This document shows, in pieces, positions 1 through 4,775 of a stretch of DNA of 5,472 nt. Below the pieces are notes generated by a model. The model saw only the letters and a program-made list of their open reading frames with translations, was not told where the DNA came from and searched no databases. Source of the stretch: Prevotellaceae bacterium (GTDB taxonomy: Bacteria; Bacteroidota; Bacteroidia; Bacteroidales; UBA932); contig JAITSM010000237.1 in assembly GCA_031287815.1 (NCBI GenBank), positions 1 through 5,472 of the forward strand, written 5' to 3'. Each line of letters starts with the position of its first letter. Position 1 is the stretch's first letter. The translations under genes were made by a program, and so were the position numbers.

Positions 1-1
1 G

Positions 2-139
2 TTCGACACCCGCTCGCCCTTCACCCTCGACTTCGAGGGCCACGACCGCGGCAAGCATTTCTACTATTCCCTCTGCTGGGAGAACACCCGCGGCGAGAAA
101 GGGCCGTATAGCCCGATAGCGAGTGCGATTATCCCCTGA
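2..139 (+). CDS. C-terminal end of a protein truncated by the window edge
   Basis: An open frame enters from the left edge and ends at TGA 137-139, giving 45 residues that start FDTRSPFTLDFE and finish with the ending SPIASAIIP. The stretch around SLCWENTRGEKGPYSP resembles the C-terminal end (aromatic-rich WxNTRGEKGPW type, ending in AIIP) that I recall from hypothetical Bacteroidetes proteins with a fibronectin-like or Ig-like C-terminal domain. That comparison is from memory and is not tested. The GC-rich codon use suits a genuine coding sequence, and an intrinsic terminator about 75 nt downstream fits the end of a transcription unit. The function of the full protein cannot be told from this fragment. 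Confidence 0.72.
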   Translation, partial: FDTRSPFTLDFEGHDRGKHFYYSLCWENTRGEKGPYSPIASAIIP

Positions 140-145
140 CGGGGC

Positions 146-173
146 GGTGAAGGGTGAACGGTGAACGGCGTAG
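146..173. repeat. Heptanucleotide tandem repeat, GGTGAAC type
   Basis: Three units in strict 7-nt register (GGTGAAG at 146, GGTGAAC at 153 and at 160) are followed by a diverged fourth (GGCGTAG, 167-173). They begin just after the stop codon of the upstream gene and run directly into the 28-bp palindrome. Similar 7-nt-period arrays with other unit sequences occur in later gaps of this window, so this looks like one instance of a lineage-wide intergenic repeat habit. Confidence 0.6.
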
Positions 174-197
174 GGGCGAAAAATTTTTCGCCCCTAC
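170..197. repeat. Perfect 28-bp palindrome (dispersed palindromic element)
   Basis: The segment equals its own reverse complement over all 28 bases: arm GTAGGGGCGAAAAA and its exact complement, with no spacer. Symmetry stops at 169/198. As RNA the outer part would form a GC-rich hairpin, but no T-tract follows immediately, and a better terminator lies just downstream. The ends (GTAGGGxCG...CGxCCCTAC) are close to those of the palindrome at 4469-4491, which suggests two members of one dispersed family. Elements of this kind are, from memory, common between genes in environmental Bacteroidetes. Confidence 0.75.
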
Positions 198-213
198 CTG
201 CGGAAATTGAATG

Positions 214-251
214 AAAAACGCCGGTATGGAAACATGCCGGTGTTTTTTTTT
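214..251 (+). terminator. Intrinsic terminator of the upstream gene
   Basis: The strand ACGCCGGTATG (218-228) pairs with CATGCCGGTGT (233-243) across a GAAA tetraloop (229-232), with two G-U wobbles. The A-tract 214-218 extends the stem into the T-tract. Nine consecutive T residues follow (243-251). A stem of about 15 pairs, a stable tetraloop and a U-tract together are the classic rho-independent signal. The A-tract before the stem could let it work on the other strand too, but no minus-strand gene ends here. Confidence 0.88.
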
Positions 252-281
252 ATGTCTGAGGTCTGAAGTGGCTGGCGCCAG

Positions 282-323
282 CTACTGACTACTGGAAACT
301 GCCTACTGAAAACTGCCTACAGA
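282..323. repeat. Heptanucleotide tandem repeat, CTACTGA/AAACTGC type
   Basis: Six consecutive 7-nt units without a gap alternate between CTACTGA-like (282, 289, 303, 317) and AAACTGC (296, 310) versions. The array is preceded by a perfect 12-bp palindrome GCTGGCGCCAGC (271-282). The segment 276-294 recurs inverted at 1561-1579, on the far side of the next gene. No reading frame or promoter is seen in this stretch before 329. Confidence 0.65.
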
Positions 324-328
324 GAGGG

Positions 329-359
329 TTGGGCGAGCCGTAATTTTTTCTTACCTTTG
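329..359 (+). promoter_or_regulatory. Bacteroidetes-type promoter for the DUF1573 gene
   Basis: TTG at 329-331, a 20-nt spacer and TACCTTTG at 352-359 match the Bacteroidetes primary sigma factor consensus (TTG/TTTG near -33, TAnnTTTG near -7, usual spacer 19-21 nt). Transcription would start near 366, giving a leader of about 90 nt to the preferred start codon at 456. The other two promoters proposed in this window have the same architecture. Confidence 0.72.
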
Positions 360-455
360 TAACTCTTTTTTTCAAAAATAATTTTGAGTATGAGTAGTGA
401 ATCAGGCAAACTTATTCCGCAGCAAACAGCTAAATCAATACATCAATATAAAGGT

Positions 456-1511
456 ATGAAACGTATTTTAATTTCATTGGTTATGCTTGTAACCGCCGCA
501 ATGGCTGTGCAGGCGCAGGAAACGATTAAATTCGACAAGGCCGTGCATGATTTCGGCAATGTGCCGGAAGAGGGTGGGCCGGTAACGTATGCTTTTGAAT
601 TTACCAACACCGGACAAGCGCCGCTTATTATTCAAGACGTGGCTGCCTCGTGCGGCTGCACCACGCCGGGCTGGACAAAAGAGCCGGTGGCGCCGGGCGG
701 ACGAGGGATCGTAAAAGCCACTTTCACGCCCTCAGGCGCGGTGTCGTTCGACAAAAGCCTGACGGTTACTTCCACCGGCACGCCCAATGCCGTTACTTTG
801 CGCATTCGCGGAGTGGTGGTGGCGAAGATGCCGACCACCGAAGAAGCTTTCCCGGTAGCTTACGGCGCTTTGCGTTTGCGCAGCGACAAGCTGCCTATGG
901 CGCGGATTATGCAGGGGCGTGCGAAAAAAGACTCCCTCGAAGTTGTCTATCTCGGCGGAGCGCCGCTGGCGTTGTCGTTTAAGAATGCCCCCCCGCAAAT
1001 GAAACTGGAAAAAATCGAAATCGCCGGCAGGATATTTATCCGCTGCACTTACAATACCGCCGGCAGCAAAACGCAGGAATGGGGCTCGGTGAAATATCCG
1101 GTAACGATTGCCGTCAATGGGAAAGAGGTGGGGAAATTGACGGTCTCGGCAACCATTGTGCAGGATTTTTCCAAACTCACTTCTGCCGATTATCAAATCA
1201 TCCCTGTGGCTACGGTGGCCAACCCTACGGTTAGTTTCAAAGAACTGAAAAAAGGCGCGCCCTTTATCGCCGAATACACGCTCGCCAATACCGGCAAAAG
1301 CGACCTGGTTATTTATAAAGCCGAGTCGGAAAATGCAAACATCAAAATCACCTCGCCCGCCGCCCTCAAGCCCGGCGAGAAAGCAACCGTCAAGGTGGAG
1401 CTGAATACGAAAAACGAAACCGCCGGCGAAAAACTGTACGCCGTGCAACTCGTTACCAATGCGCCCAACCAGGCTCTGCTCTCGCTAATGCTTACCGGAA
1501 AAATAAACTAA
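456..1511 (+). CDS. Exported DUF1573 (Ig-like) domain protein
   Basis: Counted from ATG 456 this is a 351-residue protein. Residues 1-20 (MKRILISLVMLVTAAMAVQA) form a typical signal peptide with cleavage expected before QE. A DUF1573 domain follows at about 22-120: the strand KAVHDFGNVPEEGG, then the family hallmark SCGCTTP (65-71) and a TFTPSG strand pattern. A second Ig-like repeat is visible at about 257-349 (TLANTGKSDLVI, ALKPGEKATVKVEL), lacking the CGC motif. The family is widespread in Bacteroidetes and is related to ASH/Hydin-type Ig folds; its biochemical role is not established, so an envelope or periplasmic location is the most that can be said. The frame is open upstream to TTG 384 and ATG 390, which would add 22-24 polar residues before the signal peptide. 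I prefer 456 because the signal peptide then begins properly and the preceding bases are AT-rich. Its own promoter lies at 329-359, and no clear terminator follows. Confidence 0.88.
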   Translation: MKRILISLVMLVTAAMAVQAQETIKFDKAVHDFGNVPEEGGPVTYAFEFTNTGQAPLIIQDVAASCGCTTPGWTKEPVAPGGRGIVKATFTPSGAVSFDKSLTVTSTGTPNAVTLRIRGVVVAKMPTTEEAFPVAYGALRLRSDKLPMARIMQGRAKKDSLEVVYLGGAPLALSFKNAPPQMKLEKIEIAGRIFIRCTYNTAGSKTQEWGSVKYPVTIAVNGKEVGKLTVSATIVQDFSKLTSADYQIIPVATVANPTVSFKELKKGAPFIAEYTLANTGKSDLVIYKAESENANIKITSPAALKPGEKATVKVELNTKNETAGEKLYAVQLVTNAPNQALLSLMLTGKIN

Positions 1512-1628
1512 GAACTAAGAGTTAAGAACTAAGAGTTGGCTAACGCCGGAGGTCAGTAGGCAGTAGGCAGTAGCTGGCGTCCATACCATAATTCATAATT
1601 CATACCTCATAATTCATAATTCATGAAC
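1508..1628. repeat. Composite heptanucleotide repeat region between DUF1573 gene and meaB
   Basis: Three blocks of 7-nt units fill this gap. Units of CTAAGAA/CTAAGAG type run from 1508 to 1535 and overlap the DUF1573 stop codon. CAGTAGG-type units run from 1554 to 1574. CATAATT-type units run from 1587 to 1628, and their last member (CATGAAC, 1622-1628) contains the meaB start codon. The middle block is inverted relative to 276-294; part of the last block (1594-1610) is an exact 17-nt inverted match to 4400-4416. I see no promoter or terminator here, so meaB may be read through from upstream or use an unrecognised promoter. Confidence 0.72.
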
Positions 1629-2690
1629 AGCGCGCTCATAGTGAATGACGGCGTAGAGCAACCGCCAATGGTCAATCCCCATGTGGAAAGACTTTTCAAG
1701 AAACGCCGGCAGCCCCTGCCGACGGTGGAAGAATATATACAGGGCATCCGCGAAGGCAATATCACCATGCTGAGCCGCGCTATCACGCTTATTGAAAGCC
1801 GCCATCCCGGCCACCAGCAAACAGCGCAAAAGGTATTGGAAGCCTGCCGCCCGTTGTCCGGCAATTCTATCCGGCTTGGCATTACCGGCGTTCCGGGCGC
1901 AGGGAAAAGCACCTTTATCGAAACCTTTGGCGGCATGATTACTTCCCGCAACCACCGCCTGGCTGTGCTGGCGATTGATCCCGGCAGCGAACGCAGCAAG
2001 GGCAGCATTCTGGGCGACAAGACGCGAATGGAAACCCTGAGCGCCGACCCGCGCGCATTCATCCGCCCCAGTCCTGGCACCGGCTCGCTGGGCGGCGTAG
2101 CCCGCAAGACCTACGAAACGGTTATCCTCTGCGAAGCCGCCGGATTCGATTATATTTTTATCGAAACCATTGGCGTCGGGCAGTCCGAAGTGGCGGTACA
2201 TTCCATGACCGACTTCTTTTTGCTGCTGATGATTTCCGGCGCAGGCGATGAATTGCAGGGCATCAAGCGCGGCGTCATGGAAATGTCGGATTTGCTACTT
2301 ATCAATAAAGCCGACGGCAGTAATGTGGAAAAAGCGATACAGGCGCAGGCGCAGTACCAAAGCGCGCTCCACCTCTTTCCCGCCCCCCCTTCGGGATGGA
2401 CGCCGCATGCGCTCACCTGCTCGGCGGTGGAGAAAACAGGGTTGAATGAAGTGTTGCAGGAAATAGAAAACTATGTAACCCTCACCAAAGCCAACGGCTA
2501 TTTCGAACAGCGCCGCCGCGAGCAGGCGCGTTACCGCATGTACGAAACCATCAATGAAAGTTTGCAAAACAGGTTTTATAACAATGCCACCGTAACCGCA
2601 AAACTGGCGGAGCTGGAGCAACAAGTCATCAACGGCGCACTCAATCCCTATGACGCCGCCGCGCAGCTGCTCGCGCTCCAAAGCAATTAA
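1623..2690 (+). CDS. meaB: Methylmalonyl-CoA mutase-associated GTPase MeaB
   Basis: This 355-residue cytoplasmic protein belongs to the MeaB/ArgK/MMAA family of SIMIBI-class G3E GTPases, which gate delivery of adenosylcobalamin to methylmalonyl-CoA mutase and protect the enzyme from inactivation. Visible motifs are the P-loop GVPGAGKST (89-97), the switch region KGSILGDKTRM (126-136), ETIGVGQSE (181-189; G3/switch II), NKAD (228-231; G4 base recognition) and CSA (266-268; G5). The C-terminal helical part (about 290-355, KANGYFEQRRREQ onward) is the usual dimerisation arm. Length is normal for the Bacteroidetes subgroup. The start is supported by an in-frame TAA at 1617-1619 and by the N-terminal VNDGVEQPPMVNP, which resembles Bacteroides homologues as I remember them. 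Where the family usually has DPSS, this copy reads DPGS (119-122), probably harmless. No mutase subunit gene is in the window. The exporter gene lies 94 nt downstream on the same strand. Confidence 0.96.
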   Translation: MNSALIVNDGVEQPPMVNPHVERLFKKRRQPLPTVEEYIQGIREGNITMLSRAITLIESRHPGHQQTAQKVLEACRPLSGNSIRLGITGVPGAGKSTFIETFGGMITSRNHRLAVLAIDPGSERSKGSILGDKTRMETLSADPRAFIRPSPGTGSLGGVARKTYETVILCEAAGFDYIFIETIGVGQSEVAVHSMTDFFLLLMISGAGDELQGIKRGVMEMSDLLLINKADGSNVEKAIQAQAQYQSALHLFPAPPSGWTPHALTCSAVEKTGLNEVLQEIENYVTLTKANGYFEQRRREQARYRMYETINESLQNRFYNNATVTAKLAELEQQVINGALNPYDAAAQLLALQSN

Positions 2691-2718
2691 AAACAGCCGG
2701 AACAAAACACCCATCCCC

Positions 2719-2784
2719 GACTACTATTATCAACTACTCTAACTACTACTAACTCCCCTTAACTACTTCCCTTAACTACTCCCC
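2719..2784. repeat. ACTACT-rich degenerate repeat in the meaB-exporter gap
   Basis: The gap is built from variants of AACTACT. It includes two exact copies of the 12-mer CCCTTAACTACT (2756-2767 and 2769-2780, period 13 nt) and the start of a third CCCC at 2781, immediately before the ATG at 2785. The region is almost free of G on this strand and offers no Shine-Dalgarno sequence. No terminator or promoter is recognisable, so co-transcription of meaB and the next gene is possible. Confidence 0.6.
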
Positions 2785-3852
2785 ATGCCCGACTTACTCA
2801 AAAACACTTTCCTTATCACCGGCCTTGTAATGGTGATGCTGTTATTGATTGAGTATGTCAATGTGCGGTCGCGCGGGCGTTCGCTGAAACGCCTGCAACA
2901 GTTGCCGCTGGGGCAGGTGGTTGCGGGCGCGCTGCTGGGGCTTGTTCCCGGTTGTATCGGAGGATTTGCGGCCGTATCGCTTTTTACCCATCGCCTGTTT
3001 GGGTTCGGCGCGCTGGCGGCAATGATGATTGCCACTACCGGCGACGAAGCGTTTATACTGTTGGCCATATCGCCGGCGGTAGCGGCGGCGGTGTTTGCTA
3101 TCTTGTTTATTCTGGCGGTAGCGGTAGGGTGGACGGTAAACCGGTATGTGAAAACATTTCCGTTGGCTTTTTCATCGCACCCGTTCGAGGTGCACGAGCA
3201 TGAACATGCGTTGCCGTGCGGGAAATTCCCTGCGGGTATATGGAAAAACTTCCGCCCGCTGTCCTTTCGGCGCGCCGTATTGCTGGGCGGGCTGCTGCTC
3301 TTTGTGGCCGTGCTGTCGCTCGGGCTGTTCGACCACCAGCATATTTTGGAAGGCGGCATAACTCCCGGTATGGAAAATATGTTATTCGGCGAACACTGGC
3401 TGAACTTGTTTTTTGCGGCTGTCAGCGTGGTTGCGCTGTTCCTGATAGCTTCGGCAGACAATCATTTTTTGGAAGAGCACCTGTGGAAGCATGTCGTAAA
3501 AAAACATTTCCTCAAAATTTTCCTGTGGACGCTGGGCGCACTGGCGGCCGTACACCTGCTGCTGGCGCAAGTAGACCTCCGCGACTGGATAAGCGACAAC
3601 ATGCTGCTCATACTGCTCATGGCCGTACTGGTAGGCATCATCCCCGAATCGGGGCCGCACCTGATTTTTATTTCGCTGTTTGCGGCGGAAGCTATTCCGT
3701 TCAGTGTATTACTGGCGAATTGCTTCGTGCAGGACGGGCACACGGCTTTGCCGCTCCTTGCCGAAAACCCCCGCGCCTTTATTTGCGTCAAAGGGCTGAA
3801 GATAATACTGGGGTTGCTGATCGGCTTGGGCGGTTATTTCCTCGGATTTTAA
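2785..3852 (+). CDS. Putative 10-TM heavy-metal/manganese exporter (ArsP_2-like)
   Basis: This 355-residue, very hydrophobic protein has about ten membrane segments (roughly 8-22, 44-68, 74-93, 97-117, 163-182, 205-223, 243-261, 272-286, 291-312, 334-354). Two signature stretches, VPGCIGGFAAVSLF...ATTGDEAF (54-90) and IIPESGPHLIFISLF...VQDGHTAL (285-322), are those I associate with the ArsP_2 family (formerly DUF2899), annotated as a putative heavy-metal or manganese transporter. The two stretches align without gaps at an offset of 232 residues, which points to an internal duplication. A central loop (132-146, HPFEVHEHEHALPCG) is rich in His and Glu with one Cys and could bind metal. HFLEEHLWKHVVKKH (227-241) is a second His-rich stretch. 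The substrate is not established by the sequence. The start at 2785 gives a normal N-terminus (MPDLLKNTFLI). The gene ends 13 nt before the stop of the convergent lipoprotein gene. Confidence 0.85.
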   Translation: MPDLLKNTFLITGLVMVMLLLIEYVNVRSRGRSLKRLQQLPLGQVVAGALLGLVPGCIGGFAAVSLFTHRLFGFGALAAMMIATTGDEAFILLAISPAVAAAVFAILFILAVAVGWTVNRYVKTFPLAFSSHPFEVHEHEHALPCGKFPAGIWKNFRPLSFRRAVLLGGLLLFVAVLSLGLFDHQHILEGGITPGMENMLFGEHWLNLFFAAVSVVALFLIASADNHFLEEHLWKHVVKKHFLKIFLWTLGALAAVHLLLAQVDLRDWISDNMLLILLMAVLVGIIPESGPHLIFISLFAAEAIPFSVLLANCFVQDGHTALPLLAENPRAFICVKGLKIILGLLIGLGGYFLGF

Positions 3853-3865
3853 AAAATGTATAAGG

Positions 3866-4222
3866 CTATTGTTTTTTATAGCTAAAAACGACGACGCTGT
3901 CTTTTTTCAATGTGATTTCGCCTTGCCATTCCCTGAACTCATACTGGAGGTTGGAATATTTGATGCCCGAAGCCACCGTGTCGCCTTTCAGTTCTATGAT
4001 TTCTCCGTTGAGCACCAGCAGAGCCGTATTGTTCTCATCGTCGAAAGCCATTTCAAGGATAGAACCGGTGCTATCAATTATAGCGCTTTGCGCGAGGCTG
4101 TCGATAAGGGAGGTAGTTTTGTCTGTCTTTTCCGAATCTTGCTTTTTTGTAGCATTATTGCCTACGCAGGACACCAAAAACATACCTGCAACGGCGGCAA
4201 TAAGTAAACTTTCTTTTTTCAT
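3866..4222 (-). CDS. Small lipoprotein with possible MliC-like domain
   Basis: This is a 118-residue protein. Residues 1-18 form a lipoprotein signal peptide, with lipobox LVSC and the lipidated Cys at 19. A polar, Lys/Asp/Ser-rich linker follows (20-50). The C-terminal domain (about 51-118) has the pattern FDDENNTALLVLNGEIIEL...ASGIKYSNLQYEF. This resembles MliC-type lysozyme inhibitors (alternating strands, xLNGxxxxL, then SGxxYSNxxY). If so it would protect the cell wall against c-type lysozyme, anchored in a membrane. Two cautions apply: the mature part has no Cys other than the lipidated one, so the disulphide of classical MliC is absent, and the Lys of the usual WxKGxEA stretch is not evident (here REWQGEITL). 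It could be an unrelated beta-rich lipoprotein. The purine-rich AGAGAAAGAG upstream of the ATG may aid initiation. It has its own promoter at 4305-4335. Confidence 0.78.
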   Translation of the reverse strand: MKKESLLIAAVAGMFLVSCVGNNATKKQDSEKTDKTTSLIDSLAQSAIIDSTGSILEMAFDDENNTALLVLNGEIIELKGDTVASGIKYSNLQYEFREWQGEITLKKDSVVVFSYKKQ

Positions 4223-4263
4223 CTCTTTCTCTTTTTAAAATTGATATATAATTATTTAATCAA

Positions 4264-4296
4264 CATTCAAAGGGCGGTTAATAGGCGCTTTGAATG
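4264..4296 (-). promoter_or_regulatory. Hairpin at the 5' end of the lipoprotein leader
   Basis: CATTCAAAG (4264-4272) and CTTTGAATG (4288-4296) are perfect 9-bp inverted repeats around a 15-nt loop. The lipoprotein transcript is predicted to begin near 4298, so this stem would sit at the very 5' end of its mRNA, about 40 nt before the start codon. It could stabilise the message, or in DNA form be an operator just downstream of the promoter. Confidence 0.5.
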
Positions 4297-4304
4297 GCTT
4301 TAAA

Positions 4305-4335
4305 CAAAATTAGCCAAAATTTTCGAGTTAAACAA
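4305..4335 (-). promoter_or_regulatory. Bacteroidetes-type promoter for the lipoprotein gene
   Basis: Read on the minus strand, TTG (4335-4333), a 20-nt spacer and TAATTTTG (4312-4305) fit TTG-N19-21-TAnnTTTG exactly. The predicted start near 4298 gives a leader of about 75 nt to the ATG at 4222. Confidence 0.65.
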
Positions 4336-4368
4336 TTTTTTGCTTTAGTCGTAACCCATGGGTCGGGG

Positions 4369-4438
4369 GAACTAAAAACTAAGGTATGAATTATGATGTA
4401 TGAGGTATGAATTATGATGTGCGATTTGCGATATGCGA
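4369..4438. repeat. Heptanucleotide tandem repeat, GGTATGA/ATTATGA/TTTGCGA type
   Basis: Ten units in unbroken 7-nt register cover 70 nt. They change gradually from AACTAA-ending units (4369-4382) through GGTATGA/ATTATGA units (4383-4417) to units ending in GCGA (4418-4438). Eight successive units end in GA. The stretch 4400-4416 is the exact reverse complement of 1594-1610 in the gap before meaB, so the two arrays belong to one family in opposite orientation. The short reading frames that cross it have low-complexity translations and are not genes. Confidence 0.75.
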
Positions 4439-4453
4439 GGTGGCTTGCGCCGC

Positions 4454-4539
4454 CCGTCATTGCGATGTAGGGACGCACGGCGTGCGTCCCTGTTCATTAC
4501 ATTTTCCGCTGGATTGCTTCGCTTCGCTCGCAATGACGG
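4454..4539. repeat. Dispersed CGTCATTGCGA palindromic element
   Basis: The ends CCGTCATTGCGA (4454-4465) and TCGCAATGACGG (4528-4539) are perfect 12-bp inverted repeats. The right half, read on the minus strand, gives the form CATTGCGAGCGAAGCGAAGC followed by AATCCAG, which I recognise as a widely dispersed non-coding element in many bacteria. The left half is interrupted right after CATTGCGA by a second palindrome (4469-4491). No coding potential is evident. Confidence 0.75.
4469..4491. repeat. Inner palindrome nested in the CGTCATTGCGA element
   Basis: AGGGACGCAC (4469-4478) and GTGCGTCCCT (4482-4491) are perfect 10-bp inverted repeats with a GGC spacer. With the preceding GT the left end reads GTAGGGACG, nearly the same as the end of the 28-bp palindrome at 170-197 (GTAGGGGCG). 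Its place between the two ends of another repeat suggests that it inserted there or that the elements are modular. Confidence 0.72.
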
Positions 4540-4559
4540 ACCTTACGGAAAAAAAAAAC

Positions 4560-4589
4560 TTGCAATTAAAAAATATTGTTCTATATTTG
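4560..4589 (+). promoter_or_regulatory. Bacteroidetes-type promoter upstream of the structured leader
   Basis: TTG (4560-4562), a 19-nt spacer and TATATTTG (4582-4589) fit the consensus. Transcription would begin near 4596, some 358 nt before the next start codon at 4954. No closer consensus promoter was found in front of that gene, so either the mRNA has a long leader or this promoter drives a separate small RNA. Confidence 0.6.
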
Positions 4590-4696
4590 CAGCGGTTATT
4601 GATGTTCTTTACACATTAAAATAATTGTTGGTACAACTTTTATTTTACATCAAAGAAAACAGAGAATTTTCTTTACTAATTAACAGTATTCTTATC

Positions 4697-4775
4697 AAGG
4701 AGTACATTTGTTAATTTATAATGTAGAAGGTCTCTCTGTACCTCTTTGATGTGTAAATTAATGAATGTACTCCTT
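4697..4775 (+). promoter_or_regulatory. Long 22-pair hairpin in the leader
   Basis: The arms 4697-4718 and 4754-4775 pair over all 22 positions as RNA, with two adjacent G-U wobbles (4709/4763 and 4710/4762). The outer arm reads AAGGAGTACATT against AATGTACTCCTT. A smaller stem AGGT (4728-4731) with ACCT (4740-4743) can form in the apical part. After the stem come TCA and five T residues, so weak termination is possible, though the stem is AT-rich. Confidence 0.6.

Noticed and set aside
732..1448. Minus-strand open frame of 238 codons opposite the DUF1573 gene
   Set aside because: It is antisense to a well-supported gene with signal peptide and CGCTTP motif; its translation is rich in Arg, Phe and Gly with no recognisable domain.
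1607..2201. Two overlapping minus-strand open frames opposite meaB
   Set aside because: They mirror the conserved GTPase sequence and have no domain features of their own.
2772..3461. Minus-strand open frame of 229 codons opposite the exporter
   Set aside because: Its Ser/Thr/Asn-rich translation is what the complement of a hydrophobic membrane protein gene yields; the plus frame has clear family motifs.
3864..3883. Possible bidirectional terminator between the convergent exporter and lipoprotein genes
   Set aside because: The stem GGCTAT/ATAGCT is only six pairs with one wobble; on the plus strand it is followed by A residues, and on the minus strand the T-run is about seven bases away. 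Too weak to list as a terminator.
4354..4363. ACCCATGGGT, a perfect 10-bp palindrome
   Set aside because: It is short, isolated and not placed at a promoter or gene boundary; it can be expected by chance.
282..4438. CRISPR array
   Set aside because: The repeats have 7-nt units without spacers of constant length, and no cas gene is present.
4407..4624. Short plus-strand frames over the heptad array and palindromic element
   Set aside because: They translate repeats that also occur elsewhere as non-coding DNA, and have no family resemblance or initiation signal.
4608..4775. Invertible (phase-variable) promoter flanked by inverted repeats, as in Bacteroides surface loci
   Set aside because: The best inverted pair (4697-4718/4754-4775) encloses only 35 nt with no promoter motif, and the consensus promoter at 4560-4589 lies outside all pairs. 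No recombinase gene is visible.
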